This document shows, one piece after another, positions 37,940-47,962 of a stretch of 64,000 nt of DNA. Numbering within the stretch: the stretch's first letter is position 1; every line of letters begins with the position of its first letter. The position numbers were made by a program, and so were the translations under genes. The DNA is from Synechococcus sp. BIOS-E4-1 (GTDB lineage Bacteria > Cyanobacteriota > Cyanobacteriia > PCC-6307 > Cyanobiaceae): NCBI RefSeq assembly GCF_014279995.1, contig NZ_CP047935.1:2935494-2999493 (forward strand), written 5' to 3'. The notes below the pieces were generated by a model. It had not been told where the DNA came from and searched no databases. It saw only the letters and a list, made by a program, of their open reading frames with translations.

Positions 37940-39572
37940 GCAGACGCAAGCTGCTCACACGTTCATCCTGCACGGAGCCGGCGTTCTGGTCAGCCCCAGC
38001 GGCGATGGACAACCCTTTCACAGCCGGCAGCAGTGATCGACCCGCCACACCCTGCACCAGCCCCCAGGGTCGCCACTGACCCAGGTGTGAGCGACTGGGG
38101 GCCGCAGCGAATGCCAGTTGCTGAGCCAGCCCTGACTGGCTCGCAGAATCGAGCTCCTGCAACTGCTGCTGTCGCTGAATCAGATCACCACTCTCACCGC
38201 GACGGCGCAAACCATCCAGCGTCTCTGCCCACCAGTTCACACCGGCATGGCGTTCCAGAGCGACAGCGAGCTCAGCCTGCAGCGACTCCTCGCCGCGACG
38301 GCGCTGACGGGCAAGACGGGTCCAGACCTGAACAGACTGGCCTTCGCTGTCGAGGGTTGAGCCTGTCAATCCGAGCTGCTGAAGCTTCCCATCCACCATG
38401 TCGGGATCGGGACGGTTAGGCCGGGTGCCCAGCACCCAGCCCTGCGGCCCCTGTTGCCAGAGCATGGGCCCCTCGTCAAGTCCGACGACCGCAGCCGCGG
38501 CCCCGGTCGGAACGGATTCCAGCGACTGCCGCAGAAGGGGAGCAATCCACTGGGCCAGGGGCTCATTGGCATCGGCAGCCAGCAGAGCTGCAGGGTTCGT
38601 CAGCAGTGCGACTGTCTCCGCATCACCGCCGGCATCTCTCAGTAATGCATCGCTGTCGGTCATCTGAGACACCACAGGAATCCGAGGCTCACGGAAGTGG
38701 ACCACGGCATCAAGCGCCAGATCAGAGCCCTGCGGTGTCAGCGCTGCCACCAGCCCCTGCAGGTCTTCGCGGGCCGTGATCACGGAGGGGACCCCCAGCC
38801 AGCGGTCCATGGCAGCAGGGTTGGCAATCAGAACAGCGGCACCGCGACCGAAGCTCTGCAGATCAGATGCCAGAACAGGGTCTCCAAGCTGATGCTGACT
38901 TTCCAGCTGGGAGACATCAAGCGCCTGTTCAAGCACACCTCGCCCTGAAGCCAGCAACAGCAGATCGTCATCAATCAAGGCCGTGGCGATCGGTTGTGGA
39001 TCCCTTCCCAGCAGGGCACCACGACCGCTGATCAGTCCCATGCCGCGGTAGCGGGAAATCTGCAGATCCGTGCCTGCCAGGCTGCGGGTCTGCCAGAAAC
39101 GCTGCAGAAAGCGTTTGGCCCCGTCTTGATCGCGGCTCGACAGTGCCAGGACCCAGCCCTCCTTGGGTTGTTCACCGGACTGCTGAGCCGGAGCGTCCAG
39201 CAGGGCAAAGCTGACCTCGGGCCCAATCCAGCCGGCCAGCTCCGTTTCGAAGTCAAGTCCGGCCAGAGCAAAAACACCATCTCTGAGCTGACGGGTGCTT
39301 TCATTCACCACGTGGCGTTGGCGAACTGGTGCAACAGCCTGGGCATAGGCAGGTACCTGACGTGGATCAACCAGCCAATGCAAGGTCAGGGCTGCATCAC
39401 TGGGCATGAAACGTGCAGCCCGGGGCAACTCAAGTGACCGGTCCATGATCCGCAGCGGGCTCTGACGAGCCATGGCCCACCAGAACCCCAGTGCGAGCGT
39501 GAGCAGCACCATGGCCACGGCGACCAGAGCCAACAGGAACGAGCGCCCTTTCATGAACAGGCGGTGAAGCAC
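37917..39572 (-). CDS. DUF3352 family membrane-anchored protein
   Basis: 551 residues: an N-terminal signal anchor (about 8-34) and a large extracytoplasmic domain of alternating strands and helices, with repeated LALSSRDQDGAKRFLQRFW and LIDDDLLLLASGRGVLEQAL type units. This is the DUF3352 pattern, widespread in cyanobacteria, of unknown function. An ATG at 39554 (MKGRSFLLALV) is an alternative start. It heads the minus-strand run down to the CYTH gene. Confidence 0.83.
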   Translation of the reverse strand: MLHRLFMKGRSFLLALVAVAMVLLTLALGFWWAMARQSPLRIMDRSLELPRAARFMPSDAALTLHWLVDPRQVPAYAQAVAPVRQRHVVNESTRQLRDGVFALAGLDFETELAGWIGPEVSFALLDAPAQQSGEQPKEGWVLALSSRDQDGAKRFLQRFWQTRSLAGTDLQISRYRGMGLISGRGALLGRDPQPIATALIDDDLLLLASGRGVLEQALDVSQLESQHQLGDPVLASDLQSFGRGAAVLIANPAAMDRWLGVPSVITAREDLQGLVAALTPQGSDLALDAVVHFREPRIPVVSQMTDSDALLRDAGGDAETVALLTNPAALLAADANEPLAQWIAPLLRQSLESVPTGAAAAVVGLDEGPMLWQQGPQGWVLGTRPNRPDPDMVDGKLQQLGLTGSTLDSEGQSVQVWTRLARQRRRGEESLQAELAVALERHAGVNWWAETLDGLRRRGESGDLIQRQQQLQELDSASQSGLAQQLAFAAAPSRSHLGQWRPWGLVQGVAGRSLLPAVKGLSIAAGADQNAGSVQDERVSSLRLRARLQLG

Positions 39573-39631
39573 ATGGTGCTCATCTTCTATCCATCCACGG
39601 AGCTGTGCCAGCCCGACGCCAGACTGAAGCG

Positions 39632-39982
39632 ATGAATGGACCCACCCCCAAACCCCTTAAAGCCAGGGAACTGAACGACTGGCTCAGCCAGAACGCCGAT
39701 TTGACCGTTGTGGATGTGCGGGAGCAACAAGAGTTGGCGATCGCTCCATTTCCACATCCGGTCCGGCATTTGCCCCTGAGTGATGCTGAAAACTGGATGG
39801 GCAGCATTGATGAGCTGCTGCCAGAGGATGGCTCGATCGTGGTGCTATGCCATGCCGGTGTACGCAGCTGGAATTTCGGTTGCTGGCTGCTCGAGAATCG
39901 GCCGTCACTGGACGTGTGGAACCTCGAGGGTGGCATTGACGCCTGGAGCGTCATGGTGGATTCGGCAGTGCCGCGCTACTGA
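39632..39982 (+). CDS. Single-domain rhodanese-like protein
   Basis: About 116 residues. The active-site loop VLCHAGVRSW contains the catalytic Cys, and VDVREQQELAIAPFPHPVRHLPL is the domain's substrate-side signature; GGIDAW closes it. Probably transfers or handles sulfane sulfur. I chose the ATG at 39632 over the GTG at 39605, whose extra residues are not family-like. The stop codon is the first of a series of 15-base repeats. Confidence 0.88.
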   Translation: MNGPTPKPLKARELNDWLSQNADLTVVDVREQQELAIAPFPHPVRHLPLSDAENWMGSIDELLPEDGSIVVLCHAGVRSWNFGCWLLENRPSLDVWNLEGGIDAWSVMVDSAVPRY

Positions 39983-40035
39983 ACACCGCCCCACTGATCG
40001 CCCCGCCACTGATCGCTGCGCTACTGATCGTTGCG
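39976..40035 (+). repeat. 15-base tandem repeat at the rhodanese stop codon
   Basis: ACTGATCG or close variants recur exactly every 15 bases at 39978, 39993, 40008 and 40023, and the surrounding bases (CGCC/CGCT before) also repeat. The first unit contains the rhodanese stop TGA, and each later unit repeats TGA in the same frame. This is a small minisatellite formed by slippage. Confidence 0.8.
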
Positions 40036-40122
40036 CCAGTCAGCCCAACAGCGTGCATTCATGACAGGAACGAATCGTCGTTTCGGATTCTTCGTAGGAT
40101 CGACACCTGCAAGGTGCTCCCC

Positions 40123-41115
40123 GTGAAGCCGCTGCCCCGTCGACAGCAGGAGGTCCTTCAGGCCACGGTCCACCATTACGTCGACACCATCGAACCGGTG
40201 GGCAGCAGAGCCTTGGTGCAGCGATTCGGGATCAAGGCCAGTTCGGCCACGGTGCGCTCGGCCATGGGAGCTCTCGAGCAACGTGGACTCCTGACTCAAC
40301 CCCACACCTCGGCGGGTCGGGTTCCAAGCCCCCAGGGCTACCGCCACTATGTGGACTGCCTGCTGCCCGAACCCGGCGCGGGGGCCCATCACCTGGAGCG
40401 GGAATTGACCCAGCTGAGTCTGCGCTGGGCGGCACTGGATGATCTGCTGCTGCAGCTGGCGCGCCGGCTGACGGATTTCACAGGACTGATGAGCCTGATC
40501 AGCCCGCCGCAACGATCCCAGAGCCAGCTCCGAACCATTCGCCTGGTCCGCAGTGAAGATCGCCTGCTGGTGATGCTCGTGGGCGATTCCAGCCAGGCCG
40601 ATCACCTCAATCTGCGGCTGCCCCACGGCTGTGCCGGTCAGGTGGAAGCCCTGGAACGCTGGACCTCAGACCAGCTTTTGCAGGCCGGGACACTGGACTG
40701 GAGCTCTCTTCCACAGCAGCTGCAACCCTGTGGGAAGGCACTCAAGGATGCCCTGGAAAACGGGAATCCCTCTCATCGCCCGATCGAGCAGGCACCTCTG
40801 GTGCATGGGGTGTCGAGGCTGGTGGCCGAACCCGAATTCAGTGACAGCGCCAGAGTGAGACCTCTTCTCGACCTCATGGACAGCGATCCGGCAGCATTTG
40901 TTCCCGCGCCTGCCTGGTCCGACGGAAGAGTCTGGATCGGCCAGGAGCATCCGCAGACAGCACTCAGCCGCTGCTCAGTCGTGCATGCCAGCTATCGCAG
41001 CGGTGACGGAGGTGTGGGACAGGTTGCCCTGATCGGGCCGATGCGGATGGCCTACGCAACAGCCCGTGCAGCCGTGAACTCCGTCGCAGTCACCCTGGAG
41101 CGCTTGCTTAGCTGA
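40123..41115 (+). CDS. hrcA: Heat-inducible transcription repressor HrcA
   Basis: Represses groESL and other chaperone genes by binding CIRCE elements. About 330 residues: an N-terminal winged helix (LPRRQQEVLQATVHHYVDTIEPVGSRAL, split by the turn, and SSATVRSAMGALEQRGLL), then PHTSAGRVPSPQGYR, and a C-terminal GAF-like domain ending VALIGPMRMAYATARAAVN. GTG at 40123 (KPLPRRQQ) is preferred; GTG 40114 is also in frame. No CIRCE element was seen nearby. Confidence 0.93.
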   Translation: MKPLPRRQQEVLQATVHHYVDTIEPVGSRALVQRFGIKASSATVRSAMGALEQRGLLTQPHTSAGRVPSPQGYRHYVDCLLPEPGAGAHHLERELTQLSLRWAALDDLLLQLARRLTDFTGLMSLISPPQRSQSQLRTIRLVRSEDRLLVMLVGDSSQADHLNLRLPHGCAGQVEALERWTSDQLLQAGTLDWSSLPQQLQPCGKALKDALENGNPSHRPIEQAPLVHGVSRLVAEPEFSDSARVRPLLDLMDSDPAAFVPAPAWSDGRVWIGQEHPQTALSRCSVVHASYRSGDGGVGQVALIGPMRMAYATARAAVNSVAVTLERLLS

Positions 41116-41132
41116 GCATGCGCTCTGACACT

Positions 41133-42383
41133 TCAGAGTGCGTCGCCAAGCTGATCAGCGACCGTGTTCACGTCCTTGTCACCACGTCCAGAGCAGTTCA
41201 GCACAACTTCAGTGCCGTCCGGCAGGGTTGGACAGAGGATCTCTAGCCAGGCGAATGCATGGGCTGTTTCAAGGGCAGGAATGATGCCCTCCAGTCGACT
41301 CACAAGTTGCAACGCATGGAGCGCTTGCGCATCAGTGACGGCGCCGTACTCGGCCCGTCCGATCTCGCGCAGATAGCTGTGTTCAGGACCGACCCCGGGG
41401 TAATCCAGGCCGGCGCTGATCGAATGAGCTTCCTGCACCTGCCCGTCCTGATCCTGCAGCAACAGGCTCATGGCACCGTGAAGCACTCCGACCGTGCCTT
41501 CAGTCATCGTGGCGGCATGACGGCCTGTGGAGACACCATCACCGGCAGCCTCAACTCCGATCAGACGCACATCGCTGCACTCCACGAAGGGATGAAACAG
41601 CCCCATGGCGTTGGAACCCCCACCAACACAGGCCATCAGCACGTCCGGCAAACGGCCGAACGCTTGCTGACACTGTTCCCTTGCTTCCTCGCCGATCACC
41701 GCATGGAAGTCGCGGACCAGCATCGGATAGGGATGGGGACCCGCCACTGATCCGAGGATGTAATGCGTGGTCTCCACATTCGTCACCCAGTCACGAATGG
41801 CCTCACTGGTGGCGTCCTTGAGTGTGGCTGTGCCGGCGGTGACAGGCTGAACGCTGGCACCAAGAAGACGCATGCGGAACACATTCAGAGCCTGACGGCG
41901 CATGTCTTCAGCACCCATGTACACCACACACTCCAGGCCGAAGCGGGCGCAGACCGTGGCCGTGGCGACCCCGTGCTGACCAGCTCCTGTCTCCGCAATG
42001 ATCCGCTTTTTGCCCATTCGCAAGGCCAGCAGCGCCTGCCCCAGTGCATTGTTGATTTTGTGAGCACCGGTGTGGTTAAGGTCCTCACGCTTCAACCAGA
42101 TCCTGGGTCCGCCGTCACTGCGGCGGTAGTGCGCAGTGAGCCGCTCCGCCTCATAAAGAGGTGTGGCCCTGCCCACGTAGTTGCGCAACAGGCGGTTGAG
42201 CTCGGCTGTGAAAGCCGGATCGTTCCAGGCCTCCGCCGCGGCCTTCTCGAGCTCAGCCAGGGCAGGCATCAGAGTCTCAGGCACGTACTGACCACCGAAA
42301 CGGCCGAAACGACCGGAGGAGGCTGGCCTGGAGCTGACGGCCAGGTCCTGAGCAGTGGGCTTGGGTGGCAGGGTGCTGGTCAA
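41133..42383 (-). CDS. trpB: Tryptophan synthase beta chain
   Basis: Joins indole and serine to tryptophan. 416 residues with [27 protein letters not shown] and the PLP-lysine motif [16 protein letters not shown]. The phosphate-binding loop is [12 protein letters not shown]. The N-terminal 30 residues (before GRFGRFGG) are variable. trpA is not adjacent, usual in cyanobacteria. Confidence 0.97.
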   Translation of the reverse strand: MTSTLPPKPTAQDLAVSSRPASSGRFGRFGGQYVPETLMPALAELEKAAAEAWNDPAFTAELNRLLRNYVGRATPLYEAERLTAHYRRSDGGPRIWLKREDLNHTGAHKINNALGQALLALRMGKKRIIAETGAGQHGVATATVCARFGLECVVYMGAEDMRRQALNVFRMRLLGASVQPVTAGTATLKDATSEAIRDWVTNVETTHYILGSVAGPHPYPMLVRDFHAVIGEEAREQCQQAFGRLPDVLMACVGGGSNAMGLFHPFVECSDVRLIGVEAAGDGVSTGRHAATMTEGTVGVLHGAMSLLLQDQDGQVQEAHSISAGLDYPGVGPEHSYLREIGRAEYGAVTDAQALHALQLVSRLEGIIPALETAHAFAWLEILCPTLPDGTEVVLNCSGRGDKDVNTVADQLGDAL

Positions 42384-42422
42384 GATGCAGCTGACCGCGC
42401 GCGCGGCCTTTGAAGCGTCGGT

Positions 42423-43385
42423 TCAGCGTAAGCAGGCAATCACGCGATGCCGTGGATCACAGGCAGTGATTTGAAGATTCCGGAACCCTGCTGCCCGCAG
42501 AGCCGCCGCCATGTCGAGGCTGAAGTACTGCTCGATGTAGGGCTCGGTGCTTTTCAGCAATGTGGCGACCGCCGCCGGCAGGCGCTGAAGAACGGAAGAG
42601 GCGGGATCCTGGTCAACCATCAACAAAGCACCTCCTGGCCGCAGCAAGCGCGCAGCTTCCCCCAAAACGGCGTGGGTGGCGTCCTGAGGCAGCTCATGGC
42701 AGACGAACTGGAGGCTGATCAGGTCAAAGGACGCATCCGCCAAACCTGTGTCCTCCGCGGCTGCATGCAACCAGCCATCCACCAGTCTCTCCCGATCCCG
42801 CACCCGGGCGACCGCGAGCATGTCGGGTGAAAGATCCAGACCCTGAATCCGAGGTGCGGGCTCTTGGCGCTGCTCAGCCCGCTCACGCAACCAGCGGCCG
42901 AGATGCAGGGTGCTCACACCCACTGAACAGCCAAGATCGAGCACCTGATCAATGGAGTCGTTCAGGAAGGGCGCCACGACGCGATGGATCTCATCCCTCA
43001 GGCGGGTCTGCGCCACGGACGGCGCCAGCGATTCCTCCGGCCAGATGCGCAGGGCCATGGCATCGGTGGCCTGCTCCGCTTCGGCAGCAGCCTGCCAGCA
43101 GAGGTTGCCCTGTTCATAGGCATGGAAACGCGCCACGTAATAGGCCGGCGGCACAAGGCCGGGAGTGATGGTGCTCGACAACAACGGCGCTGCAGCCTGC
43201 TGCAGTTCCCGGCGACGGACTCTCCAGGGAATGCCGTTACGTTCTGCAGTGCGAATAATCAGCTGTCGTGCCTGGAAGAACAGGGGACGCCTCAGCAGAG
43301 CGATACCGATCAGACGTTCGATCCAGCGACCAAGGCCCTGGCTTGAGTCAGCCCATCGAGGCGTAGACGCAGAGTCGGTCATCAC
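42423..43385 (-). CDS. SAM-dependent methyltransferase
   Basis: 320 residues. The Rossmann methyltransferase domain occupies about 140-290, with motif I VLDLGCSVGVSTLHLG, an acidic loop (IQGLDLSPDML) and LRPGGALLMVDQDP. Before it is a helical region of 130 residues without a recognised fold. The substrate is unknown. Divergent from the SUI1 gene and behind trpB. Confidence 0.82.
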   Translation of the reverse strand: MMTDSASTPRWADSSQGLGRWIERLIGIALLRRPLFFQARQLIIRTAERNGIPWRVRRRELQQAAAPLLSSTITPGLVPPAYYVARFHAYEQGNLCWQAAAEAEQATDAMALRIWPEESLAPSVAQTRLRDEIHRVVAPFLNDSIDQVLDLGCSVGVSTLHLGRWLRERAEQRQEPAPRIQGLDLSPDMLAVARVRDRERLVDGWLHAAAEDTGLADASFDLISLQFVCHELPQDATHAVLGEAARLLRPGGALLMVDQDPASSVLQRLPAAVATLLKSTEPYIEQYFSLDMAAALRAAGFRNLQITACDPRHRVIACLR

Positions 43386-43420
43386 GAGAACGGCAGGATG
43401 GTGTCGGATGCGCAGAAGCG

Positions 43421-43747
43421 ATGCCGAAAGGCGGGTGGCAGGAATTCGGTAACACAGACAGTCTGCAGCGGCCGAGCGGCCCAGGGAAGCAACCGACCGC
43501 GAAAGCCCAGCAGATGGTTCGAGTGCAGCCGACCCGAGGTGGAAAGGGCGGCAAGACAGTGACAGTGATCCGCGGTCTGGAGCTCAACCAAGAAGGCCTC
43601 AAAGCACTGCTGAAGAAACTCAAGACACGCATCGGCAGCGGTGGCACCGCAAAAGACGGCCTGATCGAACTTCAAGGCGATCAGGTGGAGATGGCGCTGG
43701 AACTGCTCAACAAAGAGGGGTACCGACCCAAGCGAGCTGGGGGCTGA
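43421..43747 (+). CDS. SUI1/YciH-family translation factor
   Basis: 108 residues, an eIF1-like domain at about 38-108: TRGGKGGKTVTVIRGLEL, KKLKTRIGSGGTAKDG, IELQGDQVEMALELLNKEGY. Bacterial YciH proteins act on start-codon selection and initiation. The N-terminal third is basic and disordered. Followed 65 bases later by cysC. Confidence 0.92.
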   Translation: MPKGGWQEFGNTDSLQRPSGPGKQPTAKAQQMVRVQPTRGGKGGKTVTVIRGLELNQEGLKALLKKLKTRIGSGGTAKDGLIELQGDQVEMALELLNKEGYRPKRAGG

Positions 43748-43812
43748 GGCCAATGCAGGCTTGGAGAGATACAAGCTGAGGGACAATGGCGGCCCGAGAC
43801 CGCCGGATCCCC

Positions 43813-44460
43813 ATGACCGCTTCGTCCAGCTACGGCAAGCTCACCAACCAGGGTGCGTCCACCAACATCGCCTGGCATCAGGCATCGGTTGACCGAGCAG
43901 CCCGCGCTGAACAACGGGGACACCGCAGCGCCATCCTCTGGTTCACAGGCCTGAGCGGTGCAGGCAAGAGCACACTCGCCAATGCGGTCAATCAGGCCCT
44001 GTTCAAGCGGGGACTTACCACCTACGTGCTCGACGGCGACAACATTCGCCATGGCCTCTGCAAGGACCTGGGTTTTTCCGATGCCGACCGCGAGGAGAAC
44101 ATCCGCCGCATCGGAGAGGTATCCAAACTCTTTCTGGATTCCGGTGCCATCGTTTTGACGGCATTCGTCTCGCCGTTCCGTGCTGACCGCGACAAGGCAC
44201 GCAACCTGGTGAGCGAAGGTGATTTCATCGAAATCTTCTGTGCCGCTGATCTGAACGTGTGCGAACAGCGCGATACCAAAGGTCTCTATGCGAAGGCACG
44301 TGCTGGCGAAATCAAAGAATTCACGGGGATCTCAAGCCCCTATGAAGCACCAGAGACCCCGGAACTCTCTGTCGACACCGGCGCAGCAGACCTCGCCAAC
44401 TGCGTGGATCAGGTTGTGAACGAGCTGATCTCCCGGCAAATCATTCCGGCCCAGCACTGA
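43813..44460 (+). CDS. cysC: Adenylylsulfate kinase
   Basis: Makes PAPS from APS for sulfate assimilation or sulfation. The P-loop GLSGAGKST is near residue 36, followed by [10 protein letters not shown] and [29 protein letters not shown] closes the family. The ATG at 43813 gives [16 protein letters not shown]; the frame is open to 43786. It overlaps the convergent exporter gene by 20 bases. Confidence 0.95.
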   Translation: MTASSSYGKLTNQGASTNIAWHQASVDRAARAEQRGHRSAILWFTGLSGAGKSTLANAVNQALFKRGLTTYVLDGDNIRHGLCKDLGFSDADREENIRRIGEVSKLFLDSGAIVLTAFVSPFRADRDKARNLVSEGDFIEIFCAADLNVCEQRDTKGLYAKARAGEIKEFTGISSPYEAPETPELSVDTGAADLANCVDQVVNELISRQIIPAQH

Positions 44461-45523
44461 CGTCACTGACGACCGCGTGGATGCCCTGATGCTCTGCCCA
44501 GGCATCCACAAACGTCTTGAGGCAGCTGGCGACAGGCACTGCCAGAAGCAGACCCAACAGATCTCCGAGGCCGTAAAGGTCTCCGGCCTTCGCTCCCAGG
44601 GGCAGGGCAATCAGCAGCCAGGCTGGCTGCAGCCCCACGATGCTTCCCATCAGACGCGGCTGAATGACCTGATCGACGATCTGACCCACCACGATCGCGG
44701 CCACCAGAGTCTCGAGGCCTGTACTGGGATTCTGAAAAGCGAGTAAGCCACTCACAGCGACGATGGTCAAAGCGCTGGCATAGGGGATCAGGGTTGTGAA
44801 ACCGATCAGTACTGCAAACAGCACTCCATAGGGGATCTCAAGAAGGGTGAAGACCACGATCTGACCCAGCGTCAGGATCAGCGCCAGGATCACTTGACCG
44901 CCGAAGTAACCACGGAAGGTGCGAACCAGCGTGCTGGTCACCAGAGCACGCCATTCATCAGGCAGCCAGCGAGCCAGGCCCTTCGTGATCGAGTCGCTTC
45001 CGATCAGGAAGAACACCGCCAAAACAAGCACGATCACCGTGTTGATCGTGGTGCCGAGTGTGGCCCCGAGGATGCTCAGCAAGCTCTGACTGAGCTGACT
45101 GGCCACGGTGCTTGCACGGGAGAGCAGATCACTGCTGAGGTCTCCAAACTCAGTGGGCAGTCCACGCATTGATGCCCACTCCTGAAGACGGTTGACCCAC
45201 TCCTGAGCCGCCAGGAGCAGTCCAGGCAAAGCATTGATCAACTGACCAAGCTGCTCAATCAGCAGCGGCACCAGGGTCAGCGCAGCGAAGACCAGTGCAC
45301 CGATCGTGGCGAGGGTGACGAACACGATCGCCACCCAGCGGCGAATCCCCCGACCGGTGAGCCAGCGGCAGGGAATATCCAGCAGGAACGCAATCAACGC
45401 CGCGGTGAGGAACAGGCCCGGAAACGGAGCCAGCGGCAGGAGAAGCTGACGGATTACGAACAGGTTGAGGGTCAGCAACGGCAGCACCAATCCCCAGCGA
45501 ATCCAGGCTGGCCAGGACGTCAT
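44441..45523 (-). CDS. AI-2E/PerM family membrane transporter
   Basis: 360 residues with about eight helices: an N-terminal pair, a long periplasmic amphipathic section (about 100-180), and a C-terminal cluster with [20 protein letters not shown] and [15 protein letters not shown], which are the AI-2E_transport signatures. Some members export autoinducer-2 or act as Na+/H+ antiporters; the substrate here is unknown. Confidence 0.86.
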   Translation of the reverse strand: MTSWPAWIRWGLVLPLLTLNLFVIRQLLLPLAPFPGLFLTAALIAFLLDIPCRWLTGRGIRRWVAIVFVTLATIGALVFAALTLVPLLIEQLGQLINALPGLLLAAQEWVNRLQEWASMRGLPTEFGDLSSDLLSRASTVASQLSQSLLSILGATLGTTINTVIVLVLAVFFLIGSDSITKGLARWLPDEWRALVTSTLVRTFRGYFGGQVILALILTLGQIVVFTLLEIPYGVLFAVLIGFTTLIPYASALTIVAVSGLLAFQNPSTGLETLVAAIVVGQIVDQVIQPRLMGSIVGLQPAWLLIALPLGAKAGDLYGLGDLLGLLLAVPVASCLKTFVDAWAEHQGIHAVVSDVSAGPE

Positions 45524-45542
45524 CGATGACAGGAGCTGCAGA

Positions 45543-46166
45543 TCAAATTGAGCTCAGCTTTGATGTGGCATTGACGTAATGGCACCAGAAGGCGAGCCAG
45601 GCCGCAATACCGAGGAATTTTGCTCCCTCCTCAAACAATTGAACGGTTTCATAGGAAGCCGGGAAGATTCCTTGGAAAGCGTCAATCAAAACCGAAGACC
45701 CCAGGAAAACCACTGAGAGCAGGAATGAGTCTCCAGCAAACCTCTTCAAAGGTTCACGGAAACAGACGAGAAGCAACACCGTGAAGACGCTGTAAGTGAC
45801 GTAGAGGAACGATTGACCCAGATAACGATCATGGACCAGAAACATGTCATCAAGGCAGAGCCACAACGAAAAACCACCACCGCAGAATGCAAACTGACTA
45901 TTAACACTGGACCCTCTTATCAGATGCGTTGATGCTGCAAATAAAGCAATCGCAGCCGCAGCCATCCAGAGCAGATAGCCAACACTCGATAAAAATCCCT
46001 GACCCAATGGGGCATCGCAGGCCTGAGCCAGATCACGCAACACCTTCGTTGAGCTGATGTCCTCAGCAGCACTCCAAGCCAACGCAATCCAATACAGCAA
46101 GGCCGCTGGAAGAAGCGTTATCAAAACCGTCGAACGAATGGTCGGCCGAGATCCTGTTTGCATCAT
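45543..46166 (-). CDS. Multi-pass membrane protein of unknown function
   Basis: 207 residues with five or six membrane helices. Two conserved-looking motifs are [13 protein letters not shown] (Asp-Asp then His-Asp) and [21 protein letters not shown] (Glu-Glu-Gly then a membrane His), which could form a metal or proton site. Such paired acidic/His motifs are seen in uncharacterised membrane families. Its start overlaps the purE stop by four bases (ATGA). Confidence 0.7.
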   Translation of the reverse strand: MMQTGSRPTIRSTVLITLLPAALLYWIALAWSAAEDISSTKVLRDLAQACDAPLGQGFLSSVGYLLWMAAAAIALFAASTHLIRGSSVNSQFAFCGGGFSLWLCLDDMFLVHDRYLGQSFLYVTYSVFTVLLLVCFREPLKRFAGDSFLLSVVFLGSSVLIDAFQGIFPASYETVQLFEEGAKFLGIAAWLAFWCHYVNATSKLSSI

Positions 46167-46750
46167 TCCATTCGCTCGAGATACTCACGACTGCCCAGAT
46201 CCTTGAGGCGGGCATCCTTATCCACAACGGTGTCATGCAGCTGCTGGCGATAGGCCTCAAGTCGTTCCGCCAGCTCACCACTCTCGACGGCGAGGATCTG
46301 TGCAGCCAGCAAGCCGGCATTCAGACCACCGCCGATCGCCACCGTGGCCACCGGAATACCCCCAGGCATCTGGACGATCGAATGCAGAGAGTCGACACCG
46401 GAGAGTGCTTTGCTCTGCACCGGCACCCCGATCACAGGCAAGGTTGTGAGTGCGGCCACCATTCCTGGCAGATGGGCGGCACCGCCGGCTCCGGCCACAA
46501 TCACAGCCAGACCGCGCTGGCGAGCCTGCTGGGCGAAGCTGACCATCTCCAGAGGCGTTCGGTGGGCGGACAGCACCCGCACCTCCACCGCCACGCCCAA
46601 TTCTTCCAGCACCAGCACGGCAGGCTGGAGGCTGGGAAGGTCGGAATCGCTGCCCATGATCACGGCGACCCTGGGCGCGGCACCGGGATCAATGGGGGGC
46701 GATGGCAACTCGGCCACAGGCAAGAACCGGAAGGACAGCGAGACTGCCAT
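46163..46750 (-). CDS. purE: N5-carboxyaminoimidazole ribonucleotide mutase
   Basis: Rearranges N5-CAIR to CAIR in purine synthesis. The 195-residue protein has [10 protein letters not shown] near residue 32, the active-site SAHRTP and [11 protein letters not shown]. The ATG at 46750 gives about 26 residues before the domain; the frame is open to 46870, across the start of nagA, which is unlikely. Divergent from nagA by 33 bases. Confidence 0.95.
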   Translation of the reverse strand: MAVSLSFRFLPVAELPSPPIDPGAAPRVAVIMGSDSDLPSLQPAVLVLEELGVAVEVRVLSAHRTPLEMVSFAQQARQRGLAVIVAGAGGAAHLPGMVAALTTLPVIGVPVQSKALSGVDSLHSIVQMPGGIPVATVAIGGGLNAGLLAAQILAVESGELAERLEAYRQQLHDTVVDKDARLKDLGSREYLERME

Positions 46751-46783
46751 CGTCCCGCACCGGCCTGAGGCCGGCCCAACCGC

Positions 46784-47938
46784 ATGCGTCGGATCACCGA
46801 TGTGCGTCTGCCCTGGCGCCCCGGAAGCAACGACCCTGACGGTCTGTCCTGGCTCACCCTGAATGATCACAATCTGATCACAGCTGCCGGGCCCATGCCC
46901 GCCGGTGGAGCGATGGCCGGTGAAAGCTGGCAGGGGGACAGACTCAGTCGTCGGGGGATCGACCTGCAGATCAATGGGGGGCTTGGCCTGGCCTTCACGG
47001 AACTTACGCAGCAGGATCTGCCAAGGCTCTTGCAGTTGCTGGAGCTGCTTTGGCGCGATGGCGTTGAGGCGATCGCTCCGACCCTGGTCACCTGTGCAGT
47101 GGCCCCATTACGCCAATCCCTGGCCGTGCTCCGGCAGGCCCGTGAACGGCATCAAGCCGGCCGCTGCCAGCTGCTGGGAGCACACCTGGAGGGCCCGTTC
47201 CTAGCGGAAGCACGGCGAGGTGCACACCCGCTGGAGCACATTGCTGCTCCCAGCGTCGCAGCCCTGGAGGCACGGATCGCCGGATTTGAAACCGACATCA
47301 GCCTGATCACCCTGGCGCCGGAGCAACCGGGCGCTCAGGAGTTGATCAGCCAGCTGAAGAAGCTCGGCATCCATGTGGCTCTGGGTCACAGCACAGCAGA
47401 TGCCGATCAGGCAGCCCTGGCTTTCAGGCAGGGCGTCGAGATGATCACGCATGCTTTCAATGCCATGCCGGGACTGCACCACCGCGCTCCGGGACCATTG
47501 GGGGAAGCCTGCCGACGCGGAGACATTGCTCTTGGGCTGATTGCCGACGGCGTGCATGTGCATCCCACCACTGCGGTGTTGCTGCAGAGGCTGGTGGGGA
47601 ATCAGCTGGTGCTGGTAAGTGATGCCCTGGCTCCCTACGGACTGGCTGATGGTGAACATCGCTGGGACGAGCGCGTGCTCCTGGTGAAAAACGGCACCTG
47701 TCGGCTTGAAGACGGCACCCTGGCCGGTGTGACCCTGCCTTTGCTCGAAGGGACCTGCAGGCTGGCCAGCTGGAGCGGTGATGCGGATGGCGCGATCTGG
47801 GCCGCCACCATGGCGCCCAGAGAAGTGCTCCAAGAGAGTCTTCAAGACTGCTTTCTGATTGGAGACGTACTGAGCAATCTGCTGCGCTGGCAATGGAACG
47901 AATCGGAACGCAAGCTGGCCTGGCGGCAGGCTGCTTAA
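46784..47938 (+). CDS. nagA: N-acetylglucosamine-6-phosphate deacetylase
   Basis: Removes acetate from GlcNAc-6-P in amino-sugar recycling. 384 residues of the amidohydrolase fold with HLEGPFL (metal site), LGHSTAD and [16 protein letters not shown], and a DGVHVHP loop. In a phototroph it probably serves cell-wall recycling; no nagB or PTS gene is near. ATG start, 33 bases from divergent purE. Confidence 0.92.
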   Translation: MRRITDVRLPWRPGSNDPDGLSWLTLNDHNLITAAGPMPAGGAMAGESWQGDRLSRRGIDLQINGGLGLAFTELTQQDLPRLLQLLELLWRDGVEAIAPTLVTCAVAPLRQSLAVLRQARERHQAGRCQLLGAHLEGPFLAEARRGAHPLEHIAAPSVAALEARIAGFETDISLITLAPEQPGAQELISQLKKLGIHVALGHSTADADQAALAFRQGVEMITHAFNAMPGLHHRAPGPLGEACRRGDIALGLIADGVHVHPTTAVLLQRLVGNQLVLVSDALAPYGLADGEHRWDERVLLVKNGTCRLEDGTLAGVTLPLLEGTCRLASWSGDADGAIWAATMAPREVLQESLQDCFLIGDVLSNLLRWQWNESERKLAWRQAA

Positions 47939-47962
47939 GATTCCGCCGCTGCGAATGAATTG

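Noticed and set aside
41120-41150. CTCTGA-CACT-TCAGAG hairpin near the hrcA end as a CIRCE operator or terminator
   Set aside because: It does not match TTAGCACTC-N9-GAGTGCTAA, and no T-run follows; left unassigned.
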